NCBI RefSeq assembly: GCF_910594005.1
Contig: NC_057831.1
Coordinates: forward strand, 41,126,001 to 41,190,000
Reading direction: 5' to 3'
Origin: Cervus elaphus
Taxonomy: Eukaryota; Chordata; Mammalia; Artiodactyla; Cervidae
DNA length: 64,000 bases
Under the pieces are notes generated by a model. It made no database searches, was not told the DNA's origin, and saw only the letters and a program-made list of their open reading frames with translations. The position numbers were made by a program, and so were the translations under genes. Every line of letters starts with the position of its first letter. Position 1 is the stretch's first letter. Shown in pieces: positions 32,441 through 43,095 of the stretch.

Positions 32441-33659
32441 TATTACAAACATGAATTTTGTATACCCTTTTCTAATAATTTCAAATATTTTCTTCATCTT
32501 GAAGAACAATTAAGTAAATGAATATATTTTTTGAAAAGGGCTATACCAAGGAAAGAAGAATTAAGGCAGGCTATTCTTATTTAGTTCAGTTCAACAATTC
32601 ATATTGCCATAAGCCATGACACTGACCTCATTGTATTTCACTTTAATGTCACTATTTTACTAGGCAACTTGTATGTATAAATATTTTATACAGATTCTTC
32701 TTTTATGCCATTAGGATGATCAAGCATATATATGCTAATGGAATTCCAAGGTCCTCTGGTTTTTCCTCTAGGGCCAATTATCAGTTATCTACAGCACAGT
32801 TGTTGTAAGATTAAGCAAGTCTCAATTCCATATTTTCTTAACAGTATCACCTTTTTTAGATGAAGCATTTTAGTGGCAACAGCCTTATGAATAATCTGGA
32901 TAGATAACAATGTTTCATCACATTGTGTCATTGCCAAGGACAACACGGGAAGATTCTTATGGTGCTGCTCTGTTGACAATAAAGTTGCCACTATTTTTAC
33001 TCTTAATTATTAATGATAGTACAACAAATGTTGAAAAGAAAAATTGAATAAGCACTCTCCTTATTGATCTGACCTCTTCTAAAAAGCACATGATCCCTTT
33101 GACTTCATTTCATGTAAGTGTCCGCCCTACTATACCCTAAGTGTCTGCTTAATCACCCCATTTATAGAGCTACTTCTAGAGAAATTTATTTCTACTGTGG
33201 ATTGATACTAATGGAAAGTATGTTGGCTGGAAGCATCATGATGCAATGGAGAGATTATCTATCTTTATGGGAAGGAATGCAGCAGTATTCTGTCTTTCCT
33301 TCCTCTCTTCCTCCTTTTATTCCTTGCTTTCTGTATTACCCTATCTGTATTACCTGTATTACCTACAAGGTATTACTTCCTTACTGTATTACTCTATACT
33401 GGTGAAAGCCATTTCCACCCAACCAGCCACTCAAGCCAGGATCTTACAATCATCTTCTGACAGTGACAATGACAAAGGATGTCTAGTGGCATCAGCATGC
33501 TCTCCATATTCTGTGATTTGGAGAACTGATATTTCCCCAATCCTACATGGAATTCTTTTCTAACAGATTTAAGACAAAAAACAAATGTAGCATCCATATC
33601 TATCCAAATTGCAGAGCAATTAAGCTCCACCTTACTGAAAAGCTAAGGCTGCTACAGAT
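32441..33659. other. Unassigned AT-rich sequence
   Basis: No gene recognised. 33289-33395 is pyrimidine-rich with repeated CTGTATTAC units. Overlapping 95- and 105-codon frames (33118-33405, 33246-33563) depend on that low-complexity stretch. Confidence 0.38.
33332..33395. repeat. Imperfect TGTATTAC repeats
   Basis: Four to five irregularly spaced copies of ctgtattac within 64 bp. Confidence 0.6.
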
Positions 33660-33960
33660 CTTCTAATTTTTTCTCATACTAAATCCAAACCCCCATGGAG
33701 ACTGGATTACCATTTCTGTATTCTACAGCTGTGCCTTGTACTTACTTCTACTGTTGCAGTTCCCACACTTTCTGTGCGTGTGTGTGTATATACGCATGCA
33801 TGTTGTATATGTGCATATGTCTGTATATGTGTTTCTGTTAGACTGGAGCTCTCCACAGGGAAGGTCTTATTTATGTCTGAATCACAAGTGTATAGCAAAG
33901 TTCCTGGTATATGGTAGGACAGAAGGTGCTGAAAAATTTTTGTGGAGTAAATAGATGCTG
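33660..33960 (+). mobile_element. L2 LINE 3' end (sense), interrupted by a microsatellite
   Basis: tgtgccttgtacttacttct, then a TG/TA tract (33773-33833), then gactggagctctccacaggg, aaggtcttatttatgtctga and gttcctggtatatggtagga, matching the L2 3' UTR. Confidence 0.5.
33773..33833. repeat. TG/TA microsatellite, interrupted
   Basis: Mixed GTGTGT, TATATACGCATGCATG and TATGTG units within an L2 3' end. Confidence 0.8.
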
Positions 33961-34003
33961 GATTACCTTGGAGATAGATTTAAGGGACTAGATCTGATAG
34001 ACA

Positions 34004-34794
34004 GTGTGCCTAATGAACCATGGATGGAGGTTCTTGACATTGTACAGGAGACAGGAATCAAAACCATCCCCAAGAAAAAGAAATGCAAAAAAGCAAAAAT
34101 GGTTGTCTGAGGAGGCCTTACAAATAGCTGTGAAAAAAAGAGGAGCAAAAATCAAAGGAGATAAGGAAAGATATACCCATTTGAATGAAGAGATCCAAAG
34201 AATAGCAAGGAGAGATAAGAAAACCTTCCTCAGCAGTCAATGCAAGAGAACAACAGAATGGGAAAGACTAGAGATCTCTTCAAAAAATTAGAGATACCAA
34301 GGGAACAAAGATGGGCTCGATAAAGGACAGAAATGATATAGACCTAACAGAAGCAGAAGATATTAAGAAGCGGTGGCAAGAATACACAGAAGAACTGTAC
34401 TATAAAGATCTTCACGACCCAGATAATCACAATGGTGTGATCACTTACACTCACCTAGAGCCAGATCCTGGATTGTGAAGTCAAGTGGGCCTTAGGAAGC
34501 ATCACTACGAGCAAAGCTAGTGGAGGTGATGGAATTCCAGTTGAGCTATTTCAAATCCTGAAAGATGATGCTGTGAAAGTGCTGCACTCAATATGCCAGC
34601 AAATTTGGAAAACTCAGCAGTGGCCACAGGACTGGGAAAGGTCTGTTTTCATTCCAATCCCAAAGAAAGGCAATCCCAAAGAATGCTCAAACTACCTCAC
34701 AATTGCATTCATCTCACACTCTAATAAAGTAATGCCCAAAATTCTCCAAGCCAGGCTTCAGCAATATGTGAACCATGAACTTCCAGATATTTAA
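34004..34794 (+). pseudogene. BovB ORF remnant (linker and RT fingers), broken
   Basis: Codons recognisable as BovB occur in separate frames: 34004-34291 (PRKRNAKKQKWLSEEALQIA region) and 34573-34794 (HSICQQIWKTQQWPQDW, FIPIPKKG). Stop codons and frameshifts separate them (for example the tgtga stop near 34475) and the frame closes before the palm. It cannot encode an active RT. Confidence 0.85.
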
Positions 34795-34882
34795 GCTGGT
34801 TTTAGAAAAGTCAGAGGAACCAGAGATCAGATTGCCAATATCAGCTGGATCATCGAAAAAGCAAGAGTTCCAAAAAAAACAT

Positions 34883-35147
34883 CTATTTCTGCTGAAGCTG
34901 AAACTCCAGTACTTTGGCCACCTCATGCGAAGAGTTGACTCATTGGAAAAGACCCTGATGCTGGGAGGGATTGGGGGCAGGAGGAAAAGGGGACGACAGA
35001 GGATGAGATGGTTGGATGGCATCACCGACTCGATGGACATGGGTTTGAGTAAACTCCGGGAGTTGGTGACGGACAGGGAGGCCTGGGGTGCTGCAATTCA
35101 TGGGGTCGCAAAAGTCAGACACGACTGAGCGACTGAACTGAACTGAG
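34883..35147 (+). mobile_element. Younger BovB 3' end nested in BovB
   Basis: Runs from gctgaagctgaaactccagt to the terminal gactgaactgaactgag. It is closer to the family consensus than the host copy and retains CpGs (gcatcaccgactcgatgg). The host copy repeats the same 3' segment again at 35340-35602. Confidence 0.9.
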
Positions 35148-35612
35148 TCAAGGCTATGGTTTTTACAGTAGTCATGTACAGATATGAGTGTTGCACTATA
35201 AAGAAAGTTGAGTGCCGAAGAATTGATGCTTTTGAACTGTGGTGTTGGAGAAGACTCTTGAGAGTCCCTTGAACTGCAAGGAGATCCATCCAGTCCATCC
35301 TAAAGGAGATCAGGCCTGGATGTTCATTGGAAGGACTGATATTGAAGCTGAAGCTCCAATACTTTGGCCACCTGATGTGATGAGCTGACTCACTTGAAAA
35401 GACCCAGATGCTGGGAAAGATTGAGGGCAGGAGGAGAAGGGGATGACAGAGGATGAGATGGTTGGATGGCATCATCGACTCAATGGACATGGGTTTGGGT
35501 GGACTCGGAGAGTTGGTGATGTTCAGGGAGGCCTGGCGTGCTGTGGTTCCTGGGGTCACAAAGAGTCAGACACAACTGAGTGACTGAACTGAACTGAACT
35601 GCACCTTGGAGA

Positions 35613-35720
35613 AATCACCTAAGTTCTCTCTGCTTCAACTTACTCTTTCATTAAAAAATGAACATTATACTAATGCATGCCCTGTATAACAGATGGTCTT
35701 GTAAAAATAAAACTACTTGT
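35613..35720 (+). mobile_element. MIR fragment (sense)
   Basis: aatcacctaagttctctctg, cttcaacttactctttcatt and gcatgccctgtataac resemble sense MIR. The BovB TSD lies at its left edge, so BovB appears to have entered a MIR. Confidence 0.5.
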
Positions 35721-36534
35721 AAAGTTTTTCTATATGCTGGGAAGCACCACGCCAATATGTGAGAGATTAATAATATACTGAAGATCTAATTAAGGAGGAA
35801 GAAGGAAGGAAAAACTATACCCTTGAAAACTCTCCAAGATGTGTACTTCAGGGAAACCATGTCTCAGTTAAAAATCAACAATTTGAGGGAAAGTTTAGGA
35901 ACCTAATCTCAAGAAGAATCTTTGTTTCTCCCTTTGGGATATGACATTTAACAAATTAATTTAGAATACTTTAAAACCAAGAGCTAAGAGGAAATTGGGA
36001 ACACTTGTTCTAATCACTTCCAACTTCAATGTTGAAGGCTATATAAAGGTTACTACAATGGAAAAATTCAATTACTAGAGATTCCTAATGGTCTTTACTT
36101 AAAATAGCACAGAACTATAATGTCTTCAATTACTAATGAAAATCATTATATTTCCTCAAATACTGTGAATGATTTAGTAAATACGTATAGTCTCTCTAAA
36201 CACAATTTCCCAGTATCTGCAGAACTCAGGAGCCCCAAGTTTAAATACTCAAACATCAGATCATGAGTTTTACATTTGTTATCCCAGAAAGTTCACTCAC
36301 CTGTGGTTTCTGTTCTTAGATGTCTCATTTCTGTTTAATTTCTAGAAAATAGGGAGAAGATTTTGCTTCACAATCACTCTGAAGATTGTTAATTTTCTTT
36401 TTTCCTTCTTTTAACAAATGATTTTTTAGGAACTTTTGAAAAAATAAGTGTGACAGTCTAGATCCATTGAATGCCAAAATTTGAAAGAAACTCATCATCA
36501 CATCCCATTGCACTCAGTCCTAGAGCATTTACTA
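35721..36534. other. Unassigned AT-rich sequence
   Basis: Nothing recognised. Confidence 0.35.
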
Positions 36535-36640
36535 AAATAAAGTTAACCTGGCCCCTACCATTAATATTCAGAGTCTGTTGGTCTAGGATGAAGCCCAGGA
36601 TTTTGTATGCTTAATGGGCACAGATTGTAGGCTCATGGAT
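36535..36640 (+). mobile_element. MER5A-like fragment
   Basis: aatattcagagtctgttggt, ctaggatgaagcccaggatt and ttgtatgctta match the central MER5A segment. Ends are lost. Confidence 0.45.
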
Positions 36641-37074
36641 CAGCATTTGTATCTACAAATTTCTAATTTATATATGAGAACATTTGAGATCCTAATAAGA
36701 ATAATGCTTTCCCCAGATTCGCCTCCCGTTCTGTCCCCAGATTCTCACAGTTGGCTTATGGTAGAGTCATGATCATAATCCAAGTCTTTTGATACACAGT
36801 CTTGTGCTTTTTATTTTATGAGATACTGCATCCTAGGTGCATGATGCATCCTTTGGGACATGTATATTCAACATACACTTTTTTGAGACCTTAATAAACC
36901 CCAATTGGCCACATTAGATCACAGTGATAAACACATGTATAACATAGGAAATCTGAACTCACAGAATTCAGCCAAGTAGAATAGAATGAACAAATGGGCA
37001 CTCAAATCCTACAAGTATACATATTTAGACTTAGGAAAGATGTCCCATATATCAATGATCTTAGTATAGGCCAG
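36641..37074. other. Unassigned sequence
   Basis: Nothing recognised with confidence. 36650-36810 may hold a very worn MIR. Confidence 0.33.
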
Positions 37075-37255
37075 GTCCAAATGAAATACAGGAATTCACA
37101 CAATCCTCCCAATAATCCTGTGGGTGGTCATAGTTGTTATTCTCATTTCAATATAAGAGGGGGTCCGAGCAGGTAACTCTAACATAACTTGCAACTAATA
37201 CATGGCTGGGGCAGAATTTAGGCTCTATTCTCTCTGATAATTTTACCATCCACCT
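37075..37255 (-). mobile_element. MIR SINE (antisense)
   Basis: caatcctcccaataatcctg, tgggtggtcatagttgttat, tctcatttcaatataagagg and acttgcaactaatacatggc follow antisense MIR. Confidence 0.55.
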
Positions 37256-37984
37256 TGTCTCCTTCTCCCTCCTACTGTAAAATAACAAAAACAGAACCAG
37301 ATAATTCATAGCTGGGCATCTTTCATGAACTTTGTAGAAGGCCAAGTGCTTAAGCCTTCTACTAATGCACAAGGGAGCACTTTACAACTAATGATCTCCT
37401 CCATCATCTGTGAGTGGTGCCACTACACTTAACCCATCTGGGGCAGCACAATTCCCCAGGAAAGCAGTCATCACTATTAACAGCCCAGAGCCACTCCGCA
37501 CCGTGATGCTCGGGAAGCCGGAGAGTGTGGCATACTGCCTCCCACCGGTCCCTTAGCTCTCCTGGAGACTGGCAGTGAAGAAAGAGTGAGGAGAACACAA
37601 GGTTGTGATATTTGATGGTGCCAGGGAGGAATTCTGTTCCAGTTGGAATTTTAAAACAGAATGAACCTGTCATTTACAAGTGAACATATATTGGTAGGTC
37701 TTCATCCTAACCCAACAATCCTATGAGTGAAAAATATTTTTTCCTATCCAGAGAAAGTAAAAGATGTTTATGTTTCTTCTCCAAATGTTATTTCAAGTAG
37801 GAACAAATCAGATCTGAAAGGAAGGCTGGAAGAAGCACAAAACAGGGGTTGAGAGCTGAGCTTGCTCCAGGGAGTGGTGAGACCTTGAGTTTGATGGCCT
37901 TGGGGAAGGCTCTGAGGGGAAGCAACTCCTCTCATCCCATCCCATCCCTCTGCTCCCCTTCCAACACCTGCTCTGGGCGGTTTC
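37256..37984. other. Unassigned, GC-richer block
   Basis: 37405-37660 and 37805-37984 are GC-richer than the surrounding DNA and hold frames of 89 and 90 codons on the minus strand without recognisable domains. No CpG island, promoter or splice evidence is visible. A conserved non-coding element or a very old repeat are both possible. Confidence 0.35.
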
Positions 37985-38085
37985 CTGGCCTGGAGACACC
38001 TGGACCTGGATCTCAGTCCTTAATAGCCTCAGGCAAGTCCCTAGAACCTGTACCATAGGGTTGTTATAAGGATTAAACAAAATGG
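37985..38085 (+). mobile_element. MIR fragment (sense)
   Basis: tcaggcaagtccctagaacc and atagggttgttataaggatt then aaacaaaatggcaac match sense MIR. Confidence 0.45.
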
Positions 38086-38394
38086 CAACAGTTTACTATG
38101 CATTTACTCCTGAAAGTCAGTATTATATCTTTCATTATCTTGTTATAATTATTATGTATCTGAAACCACAATTAATTATACTCTATGAACATATTTCTTT
38201 TTTTGTTAATATACAAATTAAGATTTTAAATATAACATATGTCAGTGATGATAAAAAAATTTAGCGGTCCTTCAAAAGCAAATGTAAAGTGTATTACCTA
38301 AATCCACAGGAGAGAAATGTTGAAACATAAATAAACATCAAATAAATGACATGGTAGGAAATACGGGTCTCAAGTTGTATCAAGCAGAGCTGTT
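38086..38394. other. Unassigned AT-rich sequence
   Basis: Nothing recognised. Confidence 0.35.
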
Positions 38395-38545
38395 CTGATT
38401 TTGTAGATGTGAACACTGAGGCACAGGGGGATACATTTACTTGTCCAACTCTCTCTACTAGCAGGTGCCAGAGTCATGGTTTGAATGCGGGCGGTCACAC
38501 TTGAAGGTCCATACTCATGGCCACTCTACAGCACAGCTTTTCTGA
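38395..38545 (-). mobile_element. MIR SINE (antisense)
   Basis: gtgaacactgaggcacaggg, gggatacatttacttgtcca, agcaggtgccagagtcatgg and tttgaatgcgggcggtc follow antisense MIR. Confidence 0.65.
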
Positions 38546-38834
38546 AGAGAACTGCTGTCCACTGCTCTGGGTTTCCTCAAAATATTGCTGGTCAATGGCA
38601 TCAGACGTGTCATTAACCAGATGTTATAAATATCAGGCTAAATGGATAAAAACCTCAGGCATTAAAAAAAAAGATTGTTAAGAATTCTTTCTTCAAAATT
38701 GAGTTCAGCTGAATGGAAGAGCTAAATATCAATGTTGGATTACTATCAATAAAATTGACTAATTATAATCAATTAATTCATTCAAATAGAGTGATTAATA
38801 TCCACAGATATCTCTTACTGTGGAATCACAGAAT
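38546..38834. other. Unassigned sequence
   Basis: Nothing recognised. Confidence 0.33.
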
Positions 38835-39079
38835 GCCTGGCACTGCGTAGTAATGCATGGTAAGTAGTTTCAGTCGTGTCTGACTCTGCGATCCTATGGA
38901 CTGTAGCCTGTCAGGCTGCTCTGTCCATGGAATTCTCCAGGCAAGAATACTGGAGTGGGTTGCCATTTCCTCCTCCAGAGGATCTTCCCCACCCAGCGAC
39001 TGAACCAGCGTCTCTTGCATCTCCTGCATTGGCCAGTGGATTCTTTCCCACTAGAACTATCTGGGAAGCCTGGCACTGC
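38835..39079 (-). mobile_element. Bov-tA SINE with exact 12-bp TSD
   Basis: Antisense copy (38847-39067) flanked by gcctggcactgc at 38835-38846 and again at 39068-39079, identical over 12 bases. It interrupts or abuts an antisense MIR. Confidence 0.96.
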
Positions 39080-39260
39080 AGAATGTGCCATTTTAATCTT
39101 CTCACTCTCATGAAGCAGGTAATATTTTTTTTTTTCTCATTTCACAAATGAGGAAAGCAAGGACATACAGAGTTCATTACTTATCCAGAGTCATTCAGGT
39201 CATAAGTGATGGATCTGGGATTTAGGTCCAGTTTGGCCTAGGTCCCCAGATTCTAAACTT
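39080..39260 (-). mobile_element. MIR SINE (antisense)
   Basis: ttttaatcttctcactctca, catttcacaaatgaggaaag, gtcattcaggtcataagtga and ggatctgggatttaggtcca follow antisense MIR. A T run at 39126-39136 expands its centre. Confidence 0.7.
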
Positions 39261-39374
39261 CCAGAGTATAGTGCCAAGAAATGAATAGAATCACCATGGC
39301 TTGATCTGACTGAATAGAACTAGGGCAGGACTAAATTTTATAGTCCAGTATATATTAATTTAAGGTCCCATTAG

Positions 39375-39450
39375 ACTCCTGGACACCTGAAACTTCACAA
39401 CATTGTTAATCAGCTATAGTCCAATATAAAATAAGTTGTTAAAAATTAAA
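39375..39450 (+). mobile_element. L1 3' terminus fragment
   Basis: tgaaacttcacaacattgtt followed by aatcagctatagtccaatat is the L1 3' end, with an A-rich continuation. Confidence 0.5.
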
Positions 39451-39472
39451 ACTAAAATCAAAGATACCACAT

Positions 39473-39550
39473 TTCTAATAGAAAAAAGAAATAAGAAAAA
39501 GTACAATTTTATTCTAATAGAAAAAAGAAATAAGAAAAAGTACAATTTTA
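39473..39550. repeat. Perfect 39-bp tandem duplication
   Basis: Two identical 39-base units (39473-39511, 39512-39550) starting ttctaatagaaaaaagaaat, followed by the first five bases of a third unit. Identity is complete, so the duplication is recent or an assembly artefact. Confidence 0.95.
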
Positions 39551-40016
39551 TTCTATTTCAGAAATTATAGATAGTTTCACTATTAAGGTAAAAACAAGGC
39601 ATGTTTTTAAAAGTATTTAATGATAATTAGTTTCAGCTTAGTTCAGTTCAGTCACTCAGTCATGTCCAAATCTTTGTGACCCCATGGACTGCAGCATGCC
39701 AGGCTTCCCAGTCCATCACCAACTCCCAAAGTTTGCTCAGATTCATGTCCATCGAGTCAGTGATGCCATGCAACCATCTCATCCTCTGTCGTCTCCTTCT
39801 CCTCTTGCCTTCAGTCTTTCCCAGCATCAGGGTCTTTTCCAAGGAGTCAGTTCTTCACATCAGGTGGCCAAAGTATTGGAGTTTCAGCTACAGCATCAGT
39901 CCTTCCAATGAACATTCGGGACTGATTTCCTTTAGGATTTACTGGTTGGATCTCCTTGCAGTCCAAGGGACTCTCAAGAGTCTTCTCCAACACCATAGTT
40001 CAAAAGCATGAATTCT

Positions 40017-41575
40017 TCAACATTCAACTTTCTTTAGAGTCCAACTCTCATATCTACACATGACTACAGTAAAAACCATAGCTTTGACTAGATGGACCTT
40101 TGTTGGCAAAGTAATGTCTCTGCTTTCTAATATCCTGTCTAGGTTGGTCATAACTTTTCTTCTAACAAGCAAGCGTCTTTTAATTTCGTGGCTGCAGTCA
40201 CCATCTGCAGTGATTTTGGAGCCCCAAAATATGAAGTCTGTCATTGTTTCCCCATCTATTTGCCATAAAGGGATAGGACTGGATGCCATGATATCAGTTT
40301 TATGAATGTTGAATTTTAAGCCAGCTTTTTCACTCTCTTCTTTCAACTTCATCAAGAGGCTTTTTAGTTCTTCTTCACTTTTTGCCATAAGGGTGGTGTC
40401 ATCTGAGTATCTGAGGTTATCGATATTTCTCCCAGCAATCTTGATTCCAGCTTGTGCTTCATCCAGTCTGGCATTTTGCATGATGTACTCAGCATATAAG
40501 TTAAATAAGCAGGGTGACCATATACAGCCTTGAGGTACTCCTTTCCTGCTTTGGAACCTATCTGTTTTTCCATGTCCAGTTCTAACTGTTGCCTCTTGAC
40601 CTACAGGAGGTCAAGGTTTCTCAGGAGGCAGGTAAGATGGTCTGGTATTTCCATCTCTTTAAAATTTTTCCACAGTTTTTTGTGATCTAAACAGCCAAAG
40701 GCTTTGGCATAGTCAATAAAGCTGAAGGAGATGTTTTTCTGGTTTTCTCTTGCTTTTTCAATGATCCAACAGATGTTGGCAACTTGATCTCTGATTCCTC
40801 TGCCTTTTATAAATCTGGCTTGAACATCTGAAAGTTCATGGTTCACATACTGTTGAAGCCTGGCTTGGAGAATTTTGAGCATTACTTTGCTAGCATGTGA
40901 AATGAGTGCAATTGTGTGGTAGTTTGAACATTCTTTGGTTTTGCCTTTCTTTGGGATTGGAATGAAAACTGACCTTTTCCTTTCCTCTTGCCTCTGCTGA
41001 GTTTTCCAAATTTGCTGGCATATTGAGTGCAGCAATTTCACAGCATCACCTTTTAGGATTTGAAATAACTCAACTGGAATTCCATCACCTCCACTAGCTT
41101 TGTTTGTAGTGATAATTCTTAAGGACCACTGGACCTCGCATTCCAGAATGTCTGGCTCTAGGCGAGTGATCGATCACACCATTGTGATTATCTGGGTCAT
41201 AAAGATCCTTTTTGTACAGTTCTTCTGTGTATTCTTGCCACCTCTTCTTAATATCTTCTGCTTCTGTTAGGTCCATACCATTTCTCTCCTTTGTCGAACC
41301 CATCTTTGCATGAAATGTTCCCTTGGTATCTAATTTTCTTGAAGAGATCTCTAGTCTTTTCCAGTCTATTGTTTTCCTCTTTCTTTGTATTGATCACCGA
41401 GGAAGGCTTTCTTATCTCTCCTTGTTATTCTTTGGAACTGTTCATTCAAATGGGTATATCTTGCCTTTTCTCCTTTGTCTTTAGTTTCTCTTCTTTTCTC
41501 AGCTATTTGTAAGGCCTCCTCAGACAGCCATTTTGCCTTTTTGTATTTCTTTTTCTTGGGGATGGTCTTGATCAC
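40017..41575 (-). pseudogene. BovB reverse transcriptase ORF remnant, broken
   Basis: Minus-strand BovB codons survive in several frames: 41366-41575 (linker), 41094-41303, 40601-41041 (RT fingers and motif A) and 40017-40481 (RT palm and thumb). Motif A reads FIDYAKAFGCLDH, so the conserved Asp of AFD is Gly. The catalytic box at 40398-40409 reads YSDD where the family has YADD. Frameshifts near 40490-40600 and stops elsewhere make it inactive. Confidence 0.88.
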
Positions 41576-41780
41576 TGCCTCCTGTATAATGTCACAAACC
41601 TCTGGTTCATAGCTTTTCAGGCACTCTCTCTATCAGATCTAGTCCTTTGAATCTATTTATCACTTCCATTGTTTAATCATGAGGGTTTTGATTTAGGTCA
41701 TACCCGAATTGTCTAGTGGTTTTCCCTACTTTCTTCAATTTAATCTGAATTTTGCAATAAGGATTTCATGATGTGAGCTA

Positions 41781-41836
41781 CAGTCAGCTCCCAGTCTTGT
41801 TTTTGCTACACAGTCAGCTCCTGGTCTTGTTTTTGG
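41781..41836. repeat. 30-bp duplication at the BovB inversion junction
   Basis: cagtcagctcccagtcttgt (41781) and cagtcagctcctggtcttgt (41811) start two adjacent copies of a segment that is single in BovB, with period 30. The strand switch follows directly at about 41837. Confidence 0.85.
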
Positions 41837-42838
41837 TGGTATCTTCATTAACTCCAGCATGGTTTGGTCTCAGGTAAAACAACAGGGAGGGAACACAGCC
41901 CCTCCCATCCACAGAAAATTGGATTAAAGATTTACTGAGCATGGTGCCCATCAGAACAAGACCCAGGTTCCCCCACAGTCAGTCTCTCCTAACAGGAAGC
42001 TTCCATAAGCCTCTTATTCTTATCTGTCAGAGGACAGACAGAAAGAAAACCACAGTCACAGAAAACTAATCAAACTGATCACATGGACCACAGCCTTATC
42101 TAACTCAGTGAAACTATCAGCCAGCCGTGTAGGGCCATCCAAGACAGACGGGTCATTGTGGAGAATTCTGACAAAACATGGTCCACTGGAGAAGGGAATG
42201 GCAAACCATTTCAGTATTCTTGCCTTGAGAACCCCATGAAAAGTATGAAAAGGCAAAAAGATAGGACACTAAAAGATGAAATCCCCAGGTCAGTAGGTGC
42301 CCAATATGCTAGAGAAGAGTGGAAAAATAACTCCAGAAAGAAAGAAGAGATAGATCCAAAGTGAAAACAACACCTAGTTGTAGATGTGACTGGTGATAGA
42401 AATAAACTCCGATACTGTAAACAATAATATTGCATAGGAACCTGCAATGTTAGGTCCATGAATCACAGTAAATTGGAAATGGTCAAACAGGAGATGGCAA
42501 GAGTGAACATTGACATTTTAGGAATCAATGAACTAAAATGGACTGGAATGGGTGAATTTAATTCAGGTAATCATTGTATCTACTACTGTGGGCAAGACTC
42601 CCTTAGAAGAAATGGAGTAGCCCTCATAGTCAACAAGATTCCAAAGTGCAGTACTTGGCAATCTCAAAAATGCCAGAATGATCTCTGTTCGTTTCCAATG
42701 CAAACCATTTAATATCACAGTAATCCAACTCTATGCCCAAACCAGTAATGATGAAGAAGCTGAAGTTGAATGGTTCTAGGAAGACCTACAAGACCTTCTA
42801 GAACTAACACCCAAAAAAGATGTCTTTTCTTTATAGGG
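41837..42838 (+). mobile_element. Inverted 5' segment of the BovB: 5' UTR and APE start
   Basis: Sense BovB from near the 5' end (actccagcatggtttggtct, gtaaaacaacagggaggg) to an internal point ending tctttatagg. It contains the BovB segment that resembles Bov-tA (ggagaagggaatggcaaacc at 42190), a known shared part of BovB and its SINEs. Confidence 0.9.
42458..42712 (+). pseudogene. BovB APE endonuclease N-terminal remnant
   Basis: An 84-codon frame covers the start of the apurinic-endonuclease-like domain. ILGINELKWTGMGEF carries the conserved Glu of this motif, and RRNGVALIVNK follows. The frame is then shifted and the element ends at 42838, so the catalytic His and Asp part is absent from this piece. 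Confidence 0.85.
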
Positions 42839-42984
42839 GATAATTAGTTTATATTTACTTAAAAAAAATAAAAGATCCCATTAGATATTTTCTGAGAATA
42901 AAATCACATTCTTCATTCAAAAGAAACCTAATCATCAATAAAAATTAATATTATTTTCAGGAGCTGAGGATCCTTCACTTTGTA

Positions 42985-43095
42985 TTTTTTAGGACCCTAT
43001 GGTGCTAAACAGTCTATGGATTCATAGTAACTGGGTGCAAATCCCAGCTTGCTTACTAGCTGTATGACTGTAAGCAAGTTTAGACTTGTGAGGAC
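42985..43095 (+). mobile_element. MIR fragment (sense)
   Basis: gggtgcaaatcccagcttgc, ttactagctgtatgactgta and agcaagttt match the sense MIR 'gaatcccggctctgccacttactagctgtgtgacc'. Confidence 0.55.

Larger units (their letters stand above)
33965..35612 (+). mobile_element. BovB LINE, 5' truncated, with internal deletion and nested BovB
   Basis: A BovB copy (33975-35602) bounded by an exact 10-bp TSD accttggaga (33965-33974 and 35603-35612). It contains the region upstream of the reverse transcriptase (RT) core, the RT finger region up to about 34880, then jumps to the ORF C-terminal end at about 35148-35602. The RT palm with its catalytic box is missing, and a second BovB 3' end (34883-35147) occupies the gap. 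Many stops and indels. Confidence 0.92.
39622..42850 (-). mobile_element. Nearly full-length BovB with inverted 5' part (one insertion)
   Basis: The exact 12-bp repeat gataattagttt at 39622-39633 and 42839-42850 bounds a single insertion. 39634-41836 is the antisense 3' two-thirds (linker, RT, C-terminal end, 3' UTR). From about 41837 to 42838 the strand flips and the 5' end with the endonuclease (APE) N-terminal region reads in sense. Read on the minus strand this is the twin-priming layout: inverted 5' segment, then sense 3' segment, with a few hundred bases lost between them. Orientation is given for the 3' part. Confidence 0.93.
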
